Source: Hofstenia miamia
Taxonomy: Eukaryota; Xenacoelomorpha; Acoela
Length of the DNA: 64,000 nucleotides
Assembly: GCA_004352715.1 (NCBI GenBank)
Contig: SCFE01000074.1
Location: 1,521,769 to 1,585,768, forward strand
Direction of reading: 5' to 3'
Shown here: in pieces, positions 10,524-21,779 of the stretch
How the letters are laid out: each line of letters opens with the position of its first letter
Numbering within the stretch: the stretch's first letter is position 1
Position numbers and translations under genes: made by a program
The notes under the pieces: model-generated
Told to the model about the DNA's origin: nothing
What the model saw: only the letters and a program-made list of their open reading frames with translations
Databases searched by the model: none

Positions 10524-11840
10524 AGCATAGCTAATTAAGAATGATGACTGTTTCTCCATGTACCATCTCTGCTGCTTTCTTTATGATGCTGCTCGCCTCT
10601 TGCTTCTCCCAATTTGTCTTCTTGTTTTGTTCATCCTTAGTCAGTTTTAGTACAACATCTTTTTCTGTTGTTACCATCTTTTTGTGTCATATGAACAATA
10701 GTTTTTTTAGCAATTTAGAGATGGGATGGTGCACATGCTTCTGAGTTTGTTTAATTTCTCATTGAATTTATTGTAATATTTGTTGTATAATTGTAATCCT
10801 TTAATTGCTATCATTAAAGTCATTATAGCATCCACTCAACTGGTGTGTGCAAAGTCTGGGTGTATAGTTGTGTTTGGATAGAAGAAATTGTAGGTTGATG
10901 TTAACAACTTTGATACTAATGCCTCATCATAGAACACTCTGATGTTGTTCTGTACTGCTAATCTTGTTATCTCTTCTGGTATATTCTTTCCCAGTCTTAT
11001 CATTATTATTAATACCATGCATCTCATTACATTGTAGTACCTGTATTTTGAATCCCATAATTCTCCCTATACTATATCATTTATCCCAGAGAATAGGATT
11101 ACTGTTTGAGTTGGTCTCTTTTCTATTTCTTTCCACATCTTCTTTATTTGTTCATGTATGGTTTCACCTTCTTTGTAGAGATTGTACAGTATTTTCATTC
11201 CCTCTATGTAAATTCTCTCCTTATTGTTGTTGTTTAATAGTATTTCTTTTGATTTCTTGTATTTTTTGTCTATTACTTTCTTCTCTGGTTCTTCAGGTGT
11301 ATTGACATATCTATTTTCTTCATGCCATTGTGACTTGACTGCTTCCTTATCCTTTAATCTCCATGTTGGAAGAAGCATTGGAATTGATATCATTGGAGGT
11401 GGTGTGCATTTTAGTAACATTGTCATAGTTTGATTCTTTACCTCTGCATATGATCCTTCCATTTTTGTGGTTGTTGCCATACTGAATGTTGTGAAGTAAT
11501 TATTTTTGCTTTTCTTAATATTCTCCCAAAATGTGTTTGTCAATCCATATTTCATCAGGTATTGTGCAGTTTCTGGCTTCATTATGAATTTCGACATGAT
11601 ACACTCAATATCTACTGCTAGTTGGTTTTGTGGTTCCAACATTTGTTCAATTTCTTGTTTTGTAAAAGCTTCTGTGCACAATATCTTTATAAGAAATTTT
11701 GTTTCTCATTCATAAACTTCTCAATATATCCTCTGAACTATATTATTTATTCTTTCTCTTTTTACTGTTATTTCCACTAATAAATGTTCGTCATCAGTGT
11801 CTACCCACAATATTTCATTTGGTGTTTGGCATGTAATGCC
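10524..11840 (-). pseudogene. ORF3 of second C element, C-terminal two thirds
   Basis: Minus-strand ORF3. The longest open stretch (11681-11067) holds CTEAFTKQEIEQMLEPQ, LAVDIECIMSKF, LTNTFWENIKKSKNNY, LLPTWRLKDKE, ERIYIEGMKILYNL, and YKEGETIHEQIKKMW followed by TVILFSGINDI. A stop then breaks the frame, and 11027-10836 continues LIIMIRLGKNIPEE...HPDFAHTS. Each block matches the G ORF3 in order. GINDI followed about 80 residues later by DFAH resembles blocks III (GxND) and V (DxxH) of SGNH hydrolases; this is inference. The last ~100 codons (10835-10541) are basic and rich in Lys and Gln. It ends just before the PPT and 3' LTR, fixing its place as the last gene of the element. Confidence 0.75.
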
Positions 11841-12559
11841 ATACAATGTGCAGCGTGCGGGCAGGGTCCCGTATCACGCCACTGATAGAAGCAAACCTAT
11901 TATAGAGAAAAGACGCTTTTTTCCGGTTTTGAATCCGCTGGTCGTCAGAAATTTTTAAAATTTTGCATACCGATTCTTTGACCCCCTATTACCCTATGAA
12001 ATTTTTTTTGCTAAAGATGCTTTTCACTTTTTCATGGTGAAAAAAGCCCTCAAAGTTTTCCTTTGAAAGTAACAGCCAATAGGATTCTGATTTGAGTCTA
12101 TGCATGGAAAAATAGTGTAAGCGTAGAAAACAATTTCTCAATTTGCACACTCAATTTTGCTCGAATTTTAGAAATTTTTTTTTGTTTTAACAATGGTGTT
12201 GGGCGCAAAGGAATATTAAAAGAAATTTTTAAATCCATCAAGTAGAAGCCTAGAATTTAGGCTTTTTGTTTTAATGCAATTTAATTGATTCCAAATTTTC
12301 CAGCTGCAGTTTGTGTGCCAGATTTGATCCTATTAACTTCGGACCAATGCCAAAAAATGTGCAACTGAATTGTTTAAATAACAAAATAAAAAAATTGGGA
12401 GATTTCCACATATTTTAGGCTTAAATTGGCAATTTAAGAAAATCGATTTAAAGTGCTCCTGTGTCTTCATTATTGGACACTTAGACTTTGAATTTAAACT
12501 ATTATATAGTACTTGAAAAGCACTATATACTTATATTTCCGATTTTCCAAAAAGCCCAA
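11841..12559. other. AT-rich noncoding DNA
   Basis: No credible ORF. A short GC-richer patch at about 11848-11880 (CAGCGTGCGGGCAGGGTCCC) marks the change from retroelement to this sequence. The rest is A/T runs with no recognised repeat family. Confidence 0.5.
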
Positions 12560-12940
12560 AATTTTAGGCACATGAGTGAAAAACATTTCATTAATAATAA
12601 TAGCATTTAAAAATATATTTTGCATTTAAACTCCGGCGCCCTCAATAATTGATATTTTGATTTTGAACTTAATATATTAGATAGTAACTGCAATAAGNNN
12701 NNNNNNNNNNNNNNNNNNNNNNNNNNNNNNNNNNNNNNNNNNNNNNNNNNNNNNNNNNNNNNNNNNNNNNNNNNNNNNNNNNNNNNNNNNNNNNNNNNNN
12801 NNNNNNNNNNNNAGTGAAAAACATTTCATTAATAATAATAGCATTTAAAAATATATTTTGCATTTAAACTCCGGCAACCTCAATAATTGATATTTTGATT
12901 TTGAACTTAATATATTAGATAGTAACTGCAATAAGCTATC
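12560..12940. repeat. Duplicated ~125-bp block on both sides of a 115-N gap
   Basis: The block running from AGTGAAAAACATTTCATT to GATAGTAACTGCAATAAG occurs at about 12573-12697 and again at 12813-12936 with two differences (GGCGCC/GGCAAC). N fill 12698-12812. The preceding AAAATTTTAGGCACATGAG recurs at about 12970, so either a real tandem repeat lies here or contig ends overlap. Confidence 0.7.
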
Positions 12941-15132
12941 TACCCATATTATCGATTTTTTGAAAAGCCCAAAATTTTAGGCACATGAGTGAAAGACGTT
13001 TCTCCAATAATAACAATAGAAATCTGTTTGCAATTCAATTAAATGATATTTACATTTAATATGAATGTACATTTGTTATTTATTAAATATCATAAAATAT
13101 ATAGTGATATCAAGTATATGAAACAATTGTTTTTTTTATGCTGATTTAATACATTGTGTGTTGATTGCGAATTTCGTTTAAATGAAGATAATTAATACAT
13201 GCATGTTTCCCGCATTCACATTTTCCATAACAACAAAAAATTTTTGCTCTGCTGCTATTAATACCAATTAGATATCACACGTGCAATGAATTTCAACATT
13301 AATCAGAGGACTTGTGGAAAAATTAATTCAAAGTAACTAAAATCAAATTACATCATGATGCGTTCTTCCTAAATAACTTTAAAGTTTTGTATTCTGTTGA
13401 GAATCATATTTATATATGCTCTTGACAAGATGGGATACCTATTTACCCAAAGCAATAAATGATTTCACAGAAGATGTATCTAGGGCGGCTAAAAAATGTA
13501 ATATAAAGTTAGAGTAATTTCAATGAAATTAGTGTGATTATCCGAATAATATATTCGCACCTACTAAGTGTATAGCTATATTATTGTTTTGATTTTGATG
13601 CTGGCTTTCTGACTTCCAATAGAACACTAATGAAATAATGTTATATATACTCATTTGAATTTTAAAGATTGAAGAAATTATTAAGAAAATTCAATAATAG
13701 TCAGTAGAATTTAATTTGATGTATAATTATTGTAAAACCTTTGATGAACCTCAGCTATGCTGTTGGAAGTAATGTCGGAAAAAAGTTTATACTTTCTGTT
13801 ATCCATTTTAAATATCTTGATATGACAATCGAAACATTGGCAATGAATTCCACAAGAAATCGACTTGTAAAGATAAAATATTTATAAAATTCATGTAATT
13901 TTCACAATCTTATTTTAATGCAATAAGTTGGCTGATGTGATATTTGGGATGAAATCCGTTCACAAATACTTGCAATTAGCATCTCTTAGATGTAAGACAT
14001 CTTGACAAAGAAGGCTTTTTCGAATTAACTTTAAACATACATTTAAAAAGTCACTATTCTGTGAGTTTTGGTTCAATTGCTTTGTGGCTTACAGCATTCG
14101 GTAGAGCTCCCTTGCTCAATCTAACACTATAAAAATGTATTTTTAGTTACTAGTACTATAGCAAATTTGCGACTTCATTAATAAAACTAATTGATTTTGG
14201 ATCTCCATATTTCGACCTCAATTGGCCTTAAAAGCTAGCATTATATATGAAAATGTGCGCACTGACCAGCTGAATTCAAGAATATTTTGTTTTTGAATTT
14301 GTAAATTCTGGATCTACAATACACTCGAAGTAAAAATGTTAAAATTCACAAGTTGACAATAGCGGTCTAAAACATTTAATAGAGTAGTTCGTATTTGGAG
14401 AGCTATTAATCCAAACGTTTTTTGTGCTATGCACACAGTCCATGTACCATTGGGGACGATCTGAATAGCTCTATAACAATCATACAATTAATCTCGCGAT
14501 TTTATAAGCTTAAACTATTTTTGAGTGATAAATATAATTGAGTTAAATTTCGGCAATATTACGTAACAATTATTTGTATTAAAATTAGGTTTGATAAAAT
14601 TTCCTCCAATTATATAATAATGGCCATATGCTGAGACCTATTCTGCAATGCGGAAAAAATCTAAGAATACCTATATTAAATTTGTAAGGTTTTACTTAGT
14701 TCCCATTTCTAGATAAATGTTTGAACTTAACTTTGGAGTAACCTATATACAATTATGGCATATAAACTTTACATGTAAAATGATTATATACAGAGATACT
14801 CAAAATTCGAAAGCCCAAATTTAAGTCAATTGCTACATCATGAGAATGCAAATAATAGAAATAAATAATTAATTAATTGCTACATGTGACAACGTTTGTC
14901 ATTTTTCGATTTGATCAACATCTTTCTTGTAAGTTGCGAACTTTTTCAAAACCGAATTTTAAGAATTAAAGTTTTTCTCAGACTATATCATGCAATCAGA
15001 TTTTATTTCATGGCAATAGTGCTTTCTAATATACTGTCTAGTTGGCATTTTAATACATTATATTCATTTATTTATGTAGAATTCTAAGAAATATTTCGCA
15101 TCAATATATTAGAATGTCATCAATATTGAAAT
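12941..15132. other. AT-rich noncoding DNA, no gene seen
   Basis: About 2.2 kb of very AT-rich sequence with only short chance ORFs and no motif matching the retroelements around it. It may be original host intergenic or intronic DNA. Confidence 0.5.
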
Positions 15133-16132
15133 NNNNNNNNNNNNNNNNNNNNNNNNNNNNNNNNNNNNNNNNNNNNNNNNNNNNNNNNNNNNNNNNNNNN
15201 NNNNNNNNNNNNNNNNNNNNNNNNNNNNNNNNNNNNNNNNNNNNNNNNNNNNNNNNNNNNNNNNNNNNNNNNNNNNNNNNNNNNNNNNNNNNNNNNNNNN
15301 NNNNNNNNNNNNNNNNNNNNNNNNNNNNNNNNNNNNNNNNNNNNNNNNNNNNNNNNNNNNNNNNNNNNNNNNNNNNNNNNNNNNNNNNNNNNNNNNNNNN
15401 NNNNNNNNNNNNNNNNNNNNNNNNNNNNNNNNNNNNNNNNNNNNNNNNNNNNNNNNNNNNNNNNNNNNNNNNNNNNNNNNNNNNNNNNNNNNNNNNNNNN
15501 NNNNNNNNNNNNNNNNNNNNNNNNNNNNNNNNNNNNNNNNNNNNNNNNNNNNNNNNNNNNNNNNNNNNNNNNNNNNNNNNNNNNNNNNNNNNNNNNNNNN
15601 NNNNNNNNNNNNNNNNNNNNNNNNNNNNNNNNNNNNNNNNNNNNNNNNNNNNNNNNNNNNNNNNNNNNNNNNNNNNNNNNNNNNNNNNNNNNNNNNNNNN
15701 NNNNNNNNNNNNNNNNNNNNNNNNNNNNNNNNNNNNNNNNNNNNNNNNNNNNNNNNNNNNNNNNNNNNNNNNNNNNNNNNNNNNNNNNNNNNNNNNNNNN
15801 NNNNNNNNNNNNNNNNNNNNNNNNNNNNNNNNNNNNNNNNNNNNNNNNNNNNNNNNNNNNNNNNNNNNNNNNNNNNNNNNNNNNNNNNNNNNNNNNNNNN
15901 NNNNNNNNNNNNNNNNNNNNNNNNNNNNNNNNNNNNNNNNNNNNNNNNNNNNNNNNNNNNNNNNNNNNNNNNNNNNNNNNNNNNNNNNNNNNNNNNNNNN
16001 NNNNNNNNNNNNNNNNNNNNNNNNNNNNNNNNNNNNNNNNNNNNNNNNNNNNNNNNNNNNNNNNNNNNNNNNNNNNNNNNNNNNNNNNNNNNNNNNNNNN
16101 NNNNNNNNNNNNNNNNNNNNNNNNNNNNNNNN
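15133..16132. other. Assembly gap (1000 N)
   Basis: Run of N upstream of an A-element pol tail. The 5' part of that element probably lies here. Confidence 1.
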
Positions 16133-16596
16133 ACGTATTTGCACCAATGAAACTAACAGACACAAATCAGGTTTGCAAATTAAAAACGGTCTGGTCTGGA
16201 CCACATACAATAATGCAAGAATTGCCAAATAATGAATACATGCTAGATAATGGGAGACTATTGCACTTCCAAAATTTAAAAAGAGCAATGGCAGACATTG
16301 AAGAAACGAAGATAGATGGAAGTGCCGAGTTTGAATTAAGCCGAATTAATGGCAAAGAGGTTGTGTACGACATGTGTGATTTAGATAGCCTGCCAGAGGA
16401 GGAATTCGAGGAAGAATTCACAGCGGACATTGGAAACGAACAATTGGAAAGGAGAGTGCAACCCCAGAGGGCTGCAAGAAATAAAACTATATATAACCCT
16501 GAAATATGGGATATAGATATAATAACTGCATTTAGGAAATTAGAGAAGGATGCATCAGCCACTCAGGAAGCAAGTGAAGCGGAATCAACCGACTGA
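16133..16596 (+). pseudogene. A-family Pol C-terminal tail (second copy)
   Basis: Plus-strand copy of the 313-864 protein: VFAPMKLTDTNQVCKLKTVW, GPHTIMQELPNNEYMLDNG, an acidic segment (LPEEEFEEEFTADIG) and YNPEIWDIDIITAFRKLEK. The frame ends at TGA 16594-16596, where the minus copy has CGA and reads on for 39 more codons, so this end is a mutational truncation. The 5' side is lost in a gap. LTR-A3 starts 118 bp after the stop, so this is the 3' end of an A element. No clear polypurine tract is seen next to the LTR. Confidence 0.85.
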
Positions 16597-16714
16597 GGGA
16601 ATCCTGACCACAAACACAAGGAGGCGAGTGCACAGAAGTTCTCAAACCAGATATTGATTCGAGGGCAGAAGGGATGAGAACGACAAGATGCTCAATAGAC
16701 GACGTAGTGTTAAT

Positions 16715-18024
16715 TGTAGCATCATCCAAAAAGCAACTAAGCTGCTAGTAAAGGAACAACGTCGAATGATTAACATTAATTGATTAATTGATTGTAAAAT
16801 TTAGTTATTGATCTTAGTTATTTTTGTAAGATGCAACTAAGCTTTAATATTGTTCAAATTAAGAAAACTTGTTAGCCGATCAAGATAAATTTGACAAATT
16901 AAATTGAGCGAAATAACGCTTACGTAGGAACAGCCATATTGGCAGACGAATCATTTGAAATTTAAAATCAGCAGGTACTTTTGTAGAAATTTTATAAATA
17001 GCATTGATTCAACCATAATTTTGATGAACAATAAATTCTTCAGAGTTTATTTAATTTTCATTNATTTGACAAATTAAATTGAGCGAAATAACGCTTACGT
17101 AGGAACAGCCATATTGGCAGACGAATCATTTGAAATTTAAAATCGGCAGGTACTTTTGTAGAAATTTTATAAATAGCATTGATTCAACCATAATTTTGAT
17201 GAACAATAAATTCTTCGGAGTTTATTTAATTTTCATTTCTACTCTTATCTGGTTTGATTATTTAATAAAATGTGCAGCTAGGCAAGTTGTGTTTAGTAGT
17301 GGCTGGAATCCATCACGGGATCGATTCTAGGGTCTTTGTGCCAGTCACGAAACCGCACCTATGTTACGGTTAGGAGTTTTTCGATTCTTGAATATAATCA
17401 ACAATGCCTGAAACGACTGAGTCGACACTTAGGGATATTTATATATATATTCTTAAATGTAGGAGACTCGACTATAATTGACTTGATAAATGACCTTACA
17501 TGTAATACTATTAAATGTAGGTTTAGGAAACTGCAATCTTATTACTTAAATTATTAAGCCGAAAGTTTTAAGGTAATGGCCTTTTTAAATATTTTTTAAT
17601 GGCAGTTAGTGTCAATGCCGGGTTGCTTTACTAAATCAAAACAACAAACACTTTACAACTTTGAGTTTAAGTCAGTTACAACTTTACTTGAGTGCACACA
17701 CCGAGCTAACGTAGGGTACACATAACTAATTCCAGTTGAGCTGAGGTGGTGTCGTGGACTCAATCATTGGTCAAGAAGGAGGGGAGCTGTCTTGTGGAGA
17801 TCGGCTTCGGGCAGGAGCCCATGGAAGAACTGAAGAGGAAACATCATACTGCTCTGTCACCTAAACAGTGATGGTTAATACTCAATTATTTAATTAACAT
17901 AACTAGTTAATAAGAGAGGAAAGTCTGATGGTTCAACAAATTGGTAACACCTCACCCACAGTTTACCAAGCATTTCTTAACAGAGATTAGACACGGCGTA
18001 ATAAGCTAGGTGGAGGATGTTACA
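16715..18024 (+). mobile_element. LTR-A3, 3' LTR of A element (contains a false duplication)
   Basis: TGTAGCATCATCCAAAAAGC at 16715 to GGTGGAGGATGTTACA at 18024. It is longer than its relatives because 16889-17062 repeats as 17064-17237 across a single N at 17063; without it the length is about 1135 bp. It lies directly downstream of A pol and is inserted in the protease region of the minus-strand F element. Confidence 0.88.
16889..17237. repeat. 174-bp block repeated across a single N (assembly artefact)
   Basis: 16889-17062 and 17064-17237 differ at a few bases only and are separated by N at 17063. This looks like two contig ends, possibly from different A LTR copies, joined without collapsing the overlap. 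Confidence 0.8.
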
Positions 18025-18485
18025 CTTTCTCTGATGGAGATGGTGTTAATACCATAATCAATAATACAGGAATTCTGTTCAAGAAAATCATTTCCCAAAA
18101 TTATATCATAAGAGAGCAGCTGATCAAAAGTATTGATGACAATTAGATCAACAACGAATAATTCCTGCCAAATGCATAGCTCTAGGTTCAGTATACAACC
18201 TTAAAGTGAAAGTGAATTTCCAGAAGCATCCAACAGACTTGCAGTAGATGGAAGTAAATAATTTCATCACAGACACAACTTAGAACAACAGGAGTCGCTA
18301 ATGATCAAGGTTGAGGCCCTGGTATCAATGGTAACATTTATCAAAGATCCATTTATATCTCCTGGGATAACATTAGTATGCAACAGTGAAGTGATTACCA
18401 GAATGTTGTGTGCATGTTTTCTAGAAGGCAGCACTCCAACTAGTTTAACAGAGCAACTTAGCTGACAGGAGGCTCTGGAGGACAC
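18025..18485 (-). pseudogene. F-element protease (broken)
   Basis: Minus-strand retropepsin. The active-site block is VTIDTRASTLIISDSCC (about 18345-18295), with DTRA in place of the family DTGA/DSGA (AGG, a CpG-type change from GGG after ACC). After a frame change the flap and end blocks LVDASGNSLS and YDIILGNDFLEQNS (about 18110-18070) follow. The copy is cut by LTR-A3 at 18024. It is preceded by the Gag zinc knuckle, as expected for gag-pro order. Protease cleaves the polyproteins in the particle. Confidence 0.75.
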
Positions 18486-19361
18486 TCTTGGTGCTCAGGT
18501 TCATCAATAATGAAGCCTTTGCCATTGGAAACTAAATGAATTACAGCTTGACACTGAGATTTAGTGTGCCCTTTCTGGCCACAGTGAAAACAATGTGTCT
18601 GCTTGAGCTCTATTTTCATGGTGGAAGCAACAGTGCTCAAGGGGGCAGGAGGTTTCTGTGAAGAAGAACCAACTTTAAGATCTCCAGCATCCTTATCAAT
18701 ACAAGTAGTGTTGTGCAACATATATATGATACTTATAGCCTTACAAATAATTAGGCTGAGGTCGTCTTCAAGATTGCACTTGAGTTAAAGGCAGCTGTGA
18801 ATGTTAGGCAGGAAGCTCAACAAATATATGAAAAAAGATCATGATTCAAATACTCAGGGGTGAGCCTTTCCACTTGTGTGATGTATGTGTGAATGTCATC
18901 CCCTTTCTGAATGAGAGATCACAAAGTAGTGTCTTATACTGATGTTTAATATAAGGGACCTTGTAATGGTTGTCAAAGTATCCAATAAGAAGTTGATAAT
19001 TAGACCTTGAAGGGAATTGAACAACAGCAGCATCTTGTGTAGCCTTATACTGCTGCATGGTTAACTTGAATATAAAAAACCATTCTTCAAAAGATTGCCA
19101 AATTTTGTCAATCTTTCTGGTGAATTTAGGTAATATCAAATGATAATTAAATATGTTAGCAGTTTTGGCCCCAATGGCAGTTGTGGGTAGGATTGATTGA
19201 GTAAAACAAGGGCCACTCTTTAGAGTGGATGTGGAAAGATCACATGACTGTGGTAGAGAAATCAGAGTTACAACAGTGGGGGTAACACAATTATTTACAG
19301 GTGCAGGAGGCAAAATGGTTGCACTCAGCACAGACAAAACTGGAGCAGCAACTGTGGTCAG
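18458..19361 (-). pseudogene. F-element Gag: capsid and zinc knuckle
   Basis: Capsid-like block FTRKIDKIWQSFEEWFFIFK (about 19125-19065), matching G (FTGQIDAVSQSFDEWFFLFE) and J (FSGKADGIFPTFEEWLF), then IKHQYKTLLCDLSF. The nucleocapsid knuckle is CFHCGQKGHTKSQC (about 18590-18550), a complete C-x2-C-x4-H-x4-C. Frames change between the blocks, so it is inactive. The N-terminal Pro/Thr-rich region is interrupted at 19362 by LTR-B1 and resumes at 21105. Gag builds the particle and binds element RNA. Confidence 0.82.
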
Positions 19362-20482
19362 TGTAGCATCATCCAAATAAAATCAGAAATAAACTGCAAA
19401 TGTTGCAAGAGGAGATTAAGATCAAAAAGAAGTTGATTAAAAATATTGTAATTAGATCAGTTGTTATTATTTCAGATTTATTTGTAAAATGCAACTAAGA
19501 AACAACATGTATCAAAAAAGAGATATTTGTGTCTGTTGATAAAAATACATTTGACTAAATGATGCTTACATTATTTTTAGCCGCCATCTTGGCAGAAAGT
19601 TTAAATTTGAATCAACAGATACTTCTTTTTGGAATACTATAAATAGATTAAAACCCTGTAAGAAGTTTGATAAAGAATTTTACTTAGAGTTCTTATTTTT
19701 CATCTTATTATTTGATTATTTAATATGATGTCAAGCTAATCAAGCAGTGTTTAGTAATGGTCTGGATACATCACAGGGAACGATTCTAGGGTCTCTGTGC
19801 CAGATCACAAAAGTGCACATAGGTTAGGTGTAGGGGTTTTCTCTTGATTAGCTGACTAGCATTTCACTTCTACATGTATTAGATAATTAACTGTCAGCAA
19901 ACAGTCAGATTACCAAAACCTAGGAGTTATATTAATACTATTTTAAATCCAAATTAATGACCCATTAATGACCGATAAAGTGACCATACATGTAGTAACT
20001 TATAAATGTAGGTTAGGAAGTTGTTTGAACAGAATGTATTTAGATAAGCCAATATATTTTGGTAATGGCTACATGTAATATTTAACAAACAACTAGTAAC
20101 AGTTCAGGTTGCAAATAGATATAAAACTTTCACACAATAGAGTTTAAGTCGAGTTGTGTCATGTCTTGAGTAAACACTGAGCTAATGTAGGGTATACATA
20201 AGCTATCTTGATTGAGCTGAGAAGTGGCACTCAAGCATCAGATGGAATGGTGAAACTGGATATGGAGATCCACTTTGGGCAGATGCCCACCAGGAGATCA
20301 TTATGGAGATTACCACATGGCTTCATCACCTAAAAAGTGAGCAGTTAATTCTAGGTTACATAAGTTAACAGAAGAAACTAGTCAAGCAGTAACAACAAGT
20401 AAATCCTTACCTGCTATAACACAGCTAATGTTATAAAGTAACAGTAGATAAACAGTGATATTGCCTGGTAGAGAATATTACA
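19362..20482 (+). mobile_element. LTR-B1 (1121 bp, plus)
   Basis: Complete B LTR, TGTAGCATCATCCAAATAAA...GGTAGAGAATATTACA. Its layout matches A: TATAAATAG at about 19640 and GGAACGATTCTAGGGTCTC near 19780. The left flank TCAG (19358-19361) is repeated at 21105-21108 after the partial B LTR 20938-21104, and F gag reads across the two flanks, so 19362-21104 is one insertion with a 4-bp target duplication. Confidence 0.85.
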
Positions 20483-20936
20483 ATAGATGGGGAAACACTG
20501 CACCCCTATTTCATGGGAAAAATAAAAATGAGAAACAATGCATACCAAAAGTTATCACCAGAGACAAAAAGCCATATAAGAATAAAACAGAGGGCAGAAA
20601 TTACCCATCATGCTAGATGCACAGAAAAGACCAATGGTCAACACAATAAAAAGCTATCAAAGAGAATTAGATGAAACAGTGGAAGGACCATACATGTGCA
20701 ACACAGCCCAAGGGATCATGGCATACATTGAACAAATTGCAAGAATACCAGAGATTAATATTGACAAGGATAACTTAACAATCATCCACATCCTGAAAGA
20801 AAAGGAATATAATATAAACTTGGAAAAACAGTTAGATCAAATGTTGAGGATGGTTAGAGTCCAAGGAATAAGCGTGTTAATCATTGGAAGAACTATGCTT
20901 GAAGAACTACCACTGTTCATGGGCAAACTACAAATG
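20483..20936 (+). pseudogene. ORF3 N-terminal fragment between two B LTR pieces
   Basis: Matches the N-terminal part of ORF3: GETLHPYFMGKIKMRNN (compare GDETLHHYYIAMRKA of G), then after a frame change MLDAQKRPMVNTIKSYQREL (compare VIDASRHPNVNTIICYDS) and IMAYIEQIARI...LTIIHILKEKEYN (compare the IEIAYRIAKVEGI region). It follows LTR-B1 directly with no PBS, which is not a normal element layout. It ends at a single N (20937), so a chimeric contig is likely. Confidence 0.6.
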
Positions 20937-20937
20937 N

Positions 20938-21104
20938 CATGGCTTCATCACCTAAAAAGTAAGCAGTTAATTCTAGGTTACATAAGTTAACAGAAGAAAC
21001 TAGTCAAGCAGTAACAGCAAGTAAATCCTTACCTGCAATAACACAGCTAATGTTATAAACTAACAGTAGACAAACAGTGAGAATGCCTGGTAGAGGATGT
21101 TACA
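20938..21104 (+). mobile_element. LTR-B2, 3' end only
   Basis: Repeats the last 167 bp of the B LTR and ends TAGAGGATGTTACA, followed by the TCAG target duplicate. It begins at single N 20937. Confidence 0.8.
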
Positions 21105-21530
21105 TCAGTATGGGAACTTGAGTCAAAGCTGACTGCATAAAGGTGGGCTTTCCAGCTGTGAAGGAGGTAACAGGGGTAATGAATTGCAGTGTCAATTGTG
21201 TGGAGTTNCCCATTACAAGAAAAAACACTAAATTCCATTTAGCAAGAGAAACAACAAGAAAAGTAGTAAAAAATTCAGAAAACAACTCCAATAATCTGAG
21301 AGGGATTCCATCCAGGTTCAGAGAAACAAAAACTAATAAAAGTAGCAGCACAGTGTAGGGTATGGTATTAAATCCAAATTCTAGAAGAATTAGACAACAA
21401 CAAGATAACAACCAAAATGAGTAAAAACAACATCAAAGCTTGGTGACAGCCTCCAAGCACAGAACTGCAGTGTAAAAATAACATAAGAGGCAAAGTTATG
21501 CATCAGTTGGTAGTGAAGTTAATTCATGGC
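21105..21530 (-). pseudogene. F-element Gag N-terminal region and adjoining leader
   Basis: 21105-21200 reads ITPVTSFTAGKPTFMQSALTQ on the minus strand, matching SHPTFVQPVLTHVS of G Gag, and continues into 19361 once the B insertion is removed. A single N at 21208 interrupts it; upstream of that the sequence is A-rich and I cannot place the Gag start. Confidence 0.5.
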
Positions 21531-21554
21531 CAGGGGAAACAACTATCCCAGCTG
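21531..21554 (-). promoter_or_regulatory. 24-nt leader block identical in F and G elements
   Basis: The plus strand reads CAGGGGAAACAACTATCCCA then GCTG. The identical 24 bases occur at 36352-36375 in the G leader, between PBS and gag in both. A role in RNA packaging, dimerisation or translation is possible but not shown. Confidence 0.5.
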
Positions 21555-21609
21555 GCTCACACCAAAGAGAAAGAACAAAACCAAATACAATAGAGAAACA
21601 ATAACAGCT

Positions 21610-21631
21610 CAGCACCATGTCACAATCACCA
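21610..21631 (-). promoter_or_regulatory. Relic tRNA-Arg primer site inside F leader
   Basis: CAGCACCATGTCACAATCACCA aligns over its whole length with CAGCATCCTGTCATGGTCGCCA, the G-element PBS (36450-36471), with 6 differences, mostly transitions. In F it sits 150 bp from the LTR, so it is no longer in primer position. Confidence 0.45.
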
Positions 21632-21761
21632 GGTGAAAACCAGATGACTGCTTTGGTATGTATGCAAGCTTCAAAATCAGAGTTCATCTCCAGGCATTTA
21701 TTCACCTACACACTTCAACAGAATAGAGTAGAGAGTTTAACTGACACCCTAATTGGTCCAG

Positions 21762-21779
21762 AATCACGTCAGGGTCACA
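21762..21779 (-). promoter_or_regulatory. Primer binding site of F, tRNA-Trp type
   Basis: AATCACGTCAGGGTCACA directly abuts the LTR. A tRNA-Trp 3' end reads AATCACGTCGGGGTCACCA in many animals, so the match is close, with one missing base at the CCA side. The duplicated block repeats it at about 22876-22893. Confidence 0.6.

Noticed and set aside
10541-10744. 67-codon plus ORF (and similar plus ORFs at 10964-11715)
   Set aside because: Shadows of the minus-strand ORF3 copy, which matches other copies block by block.
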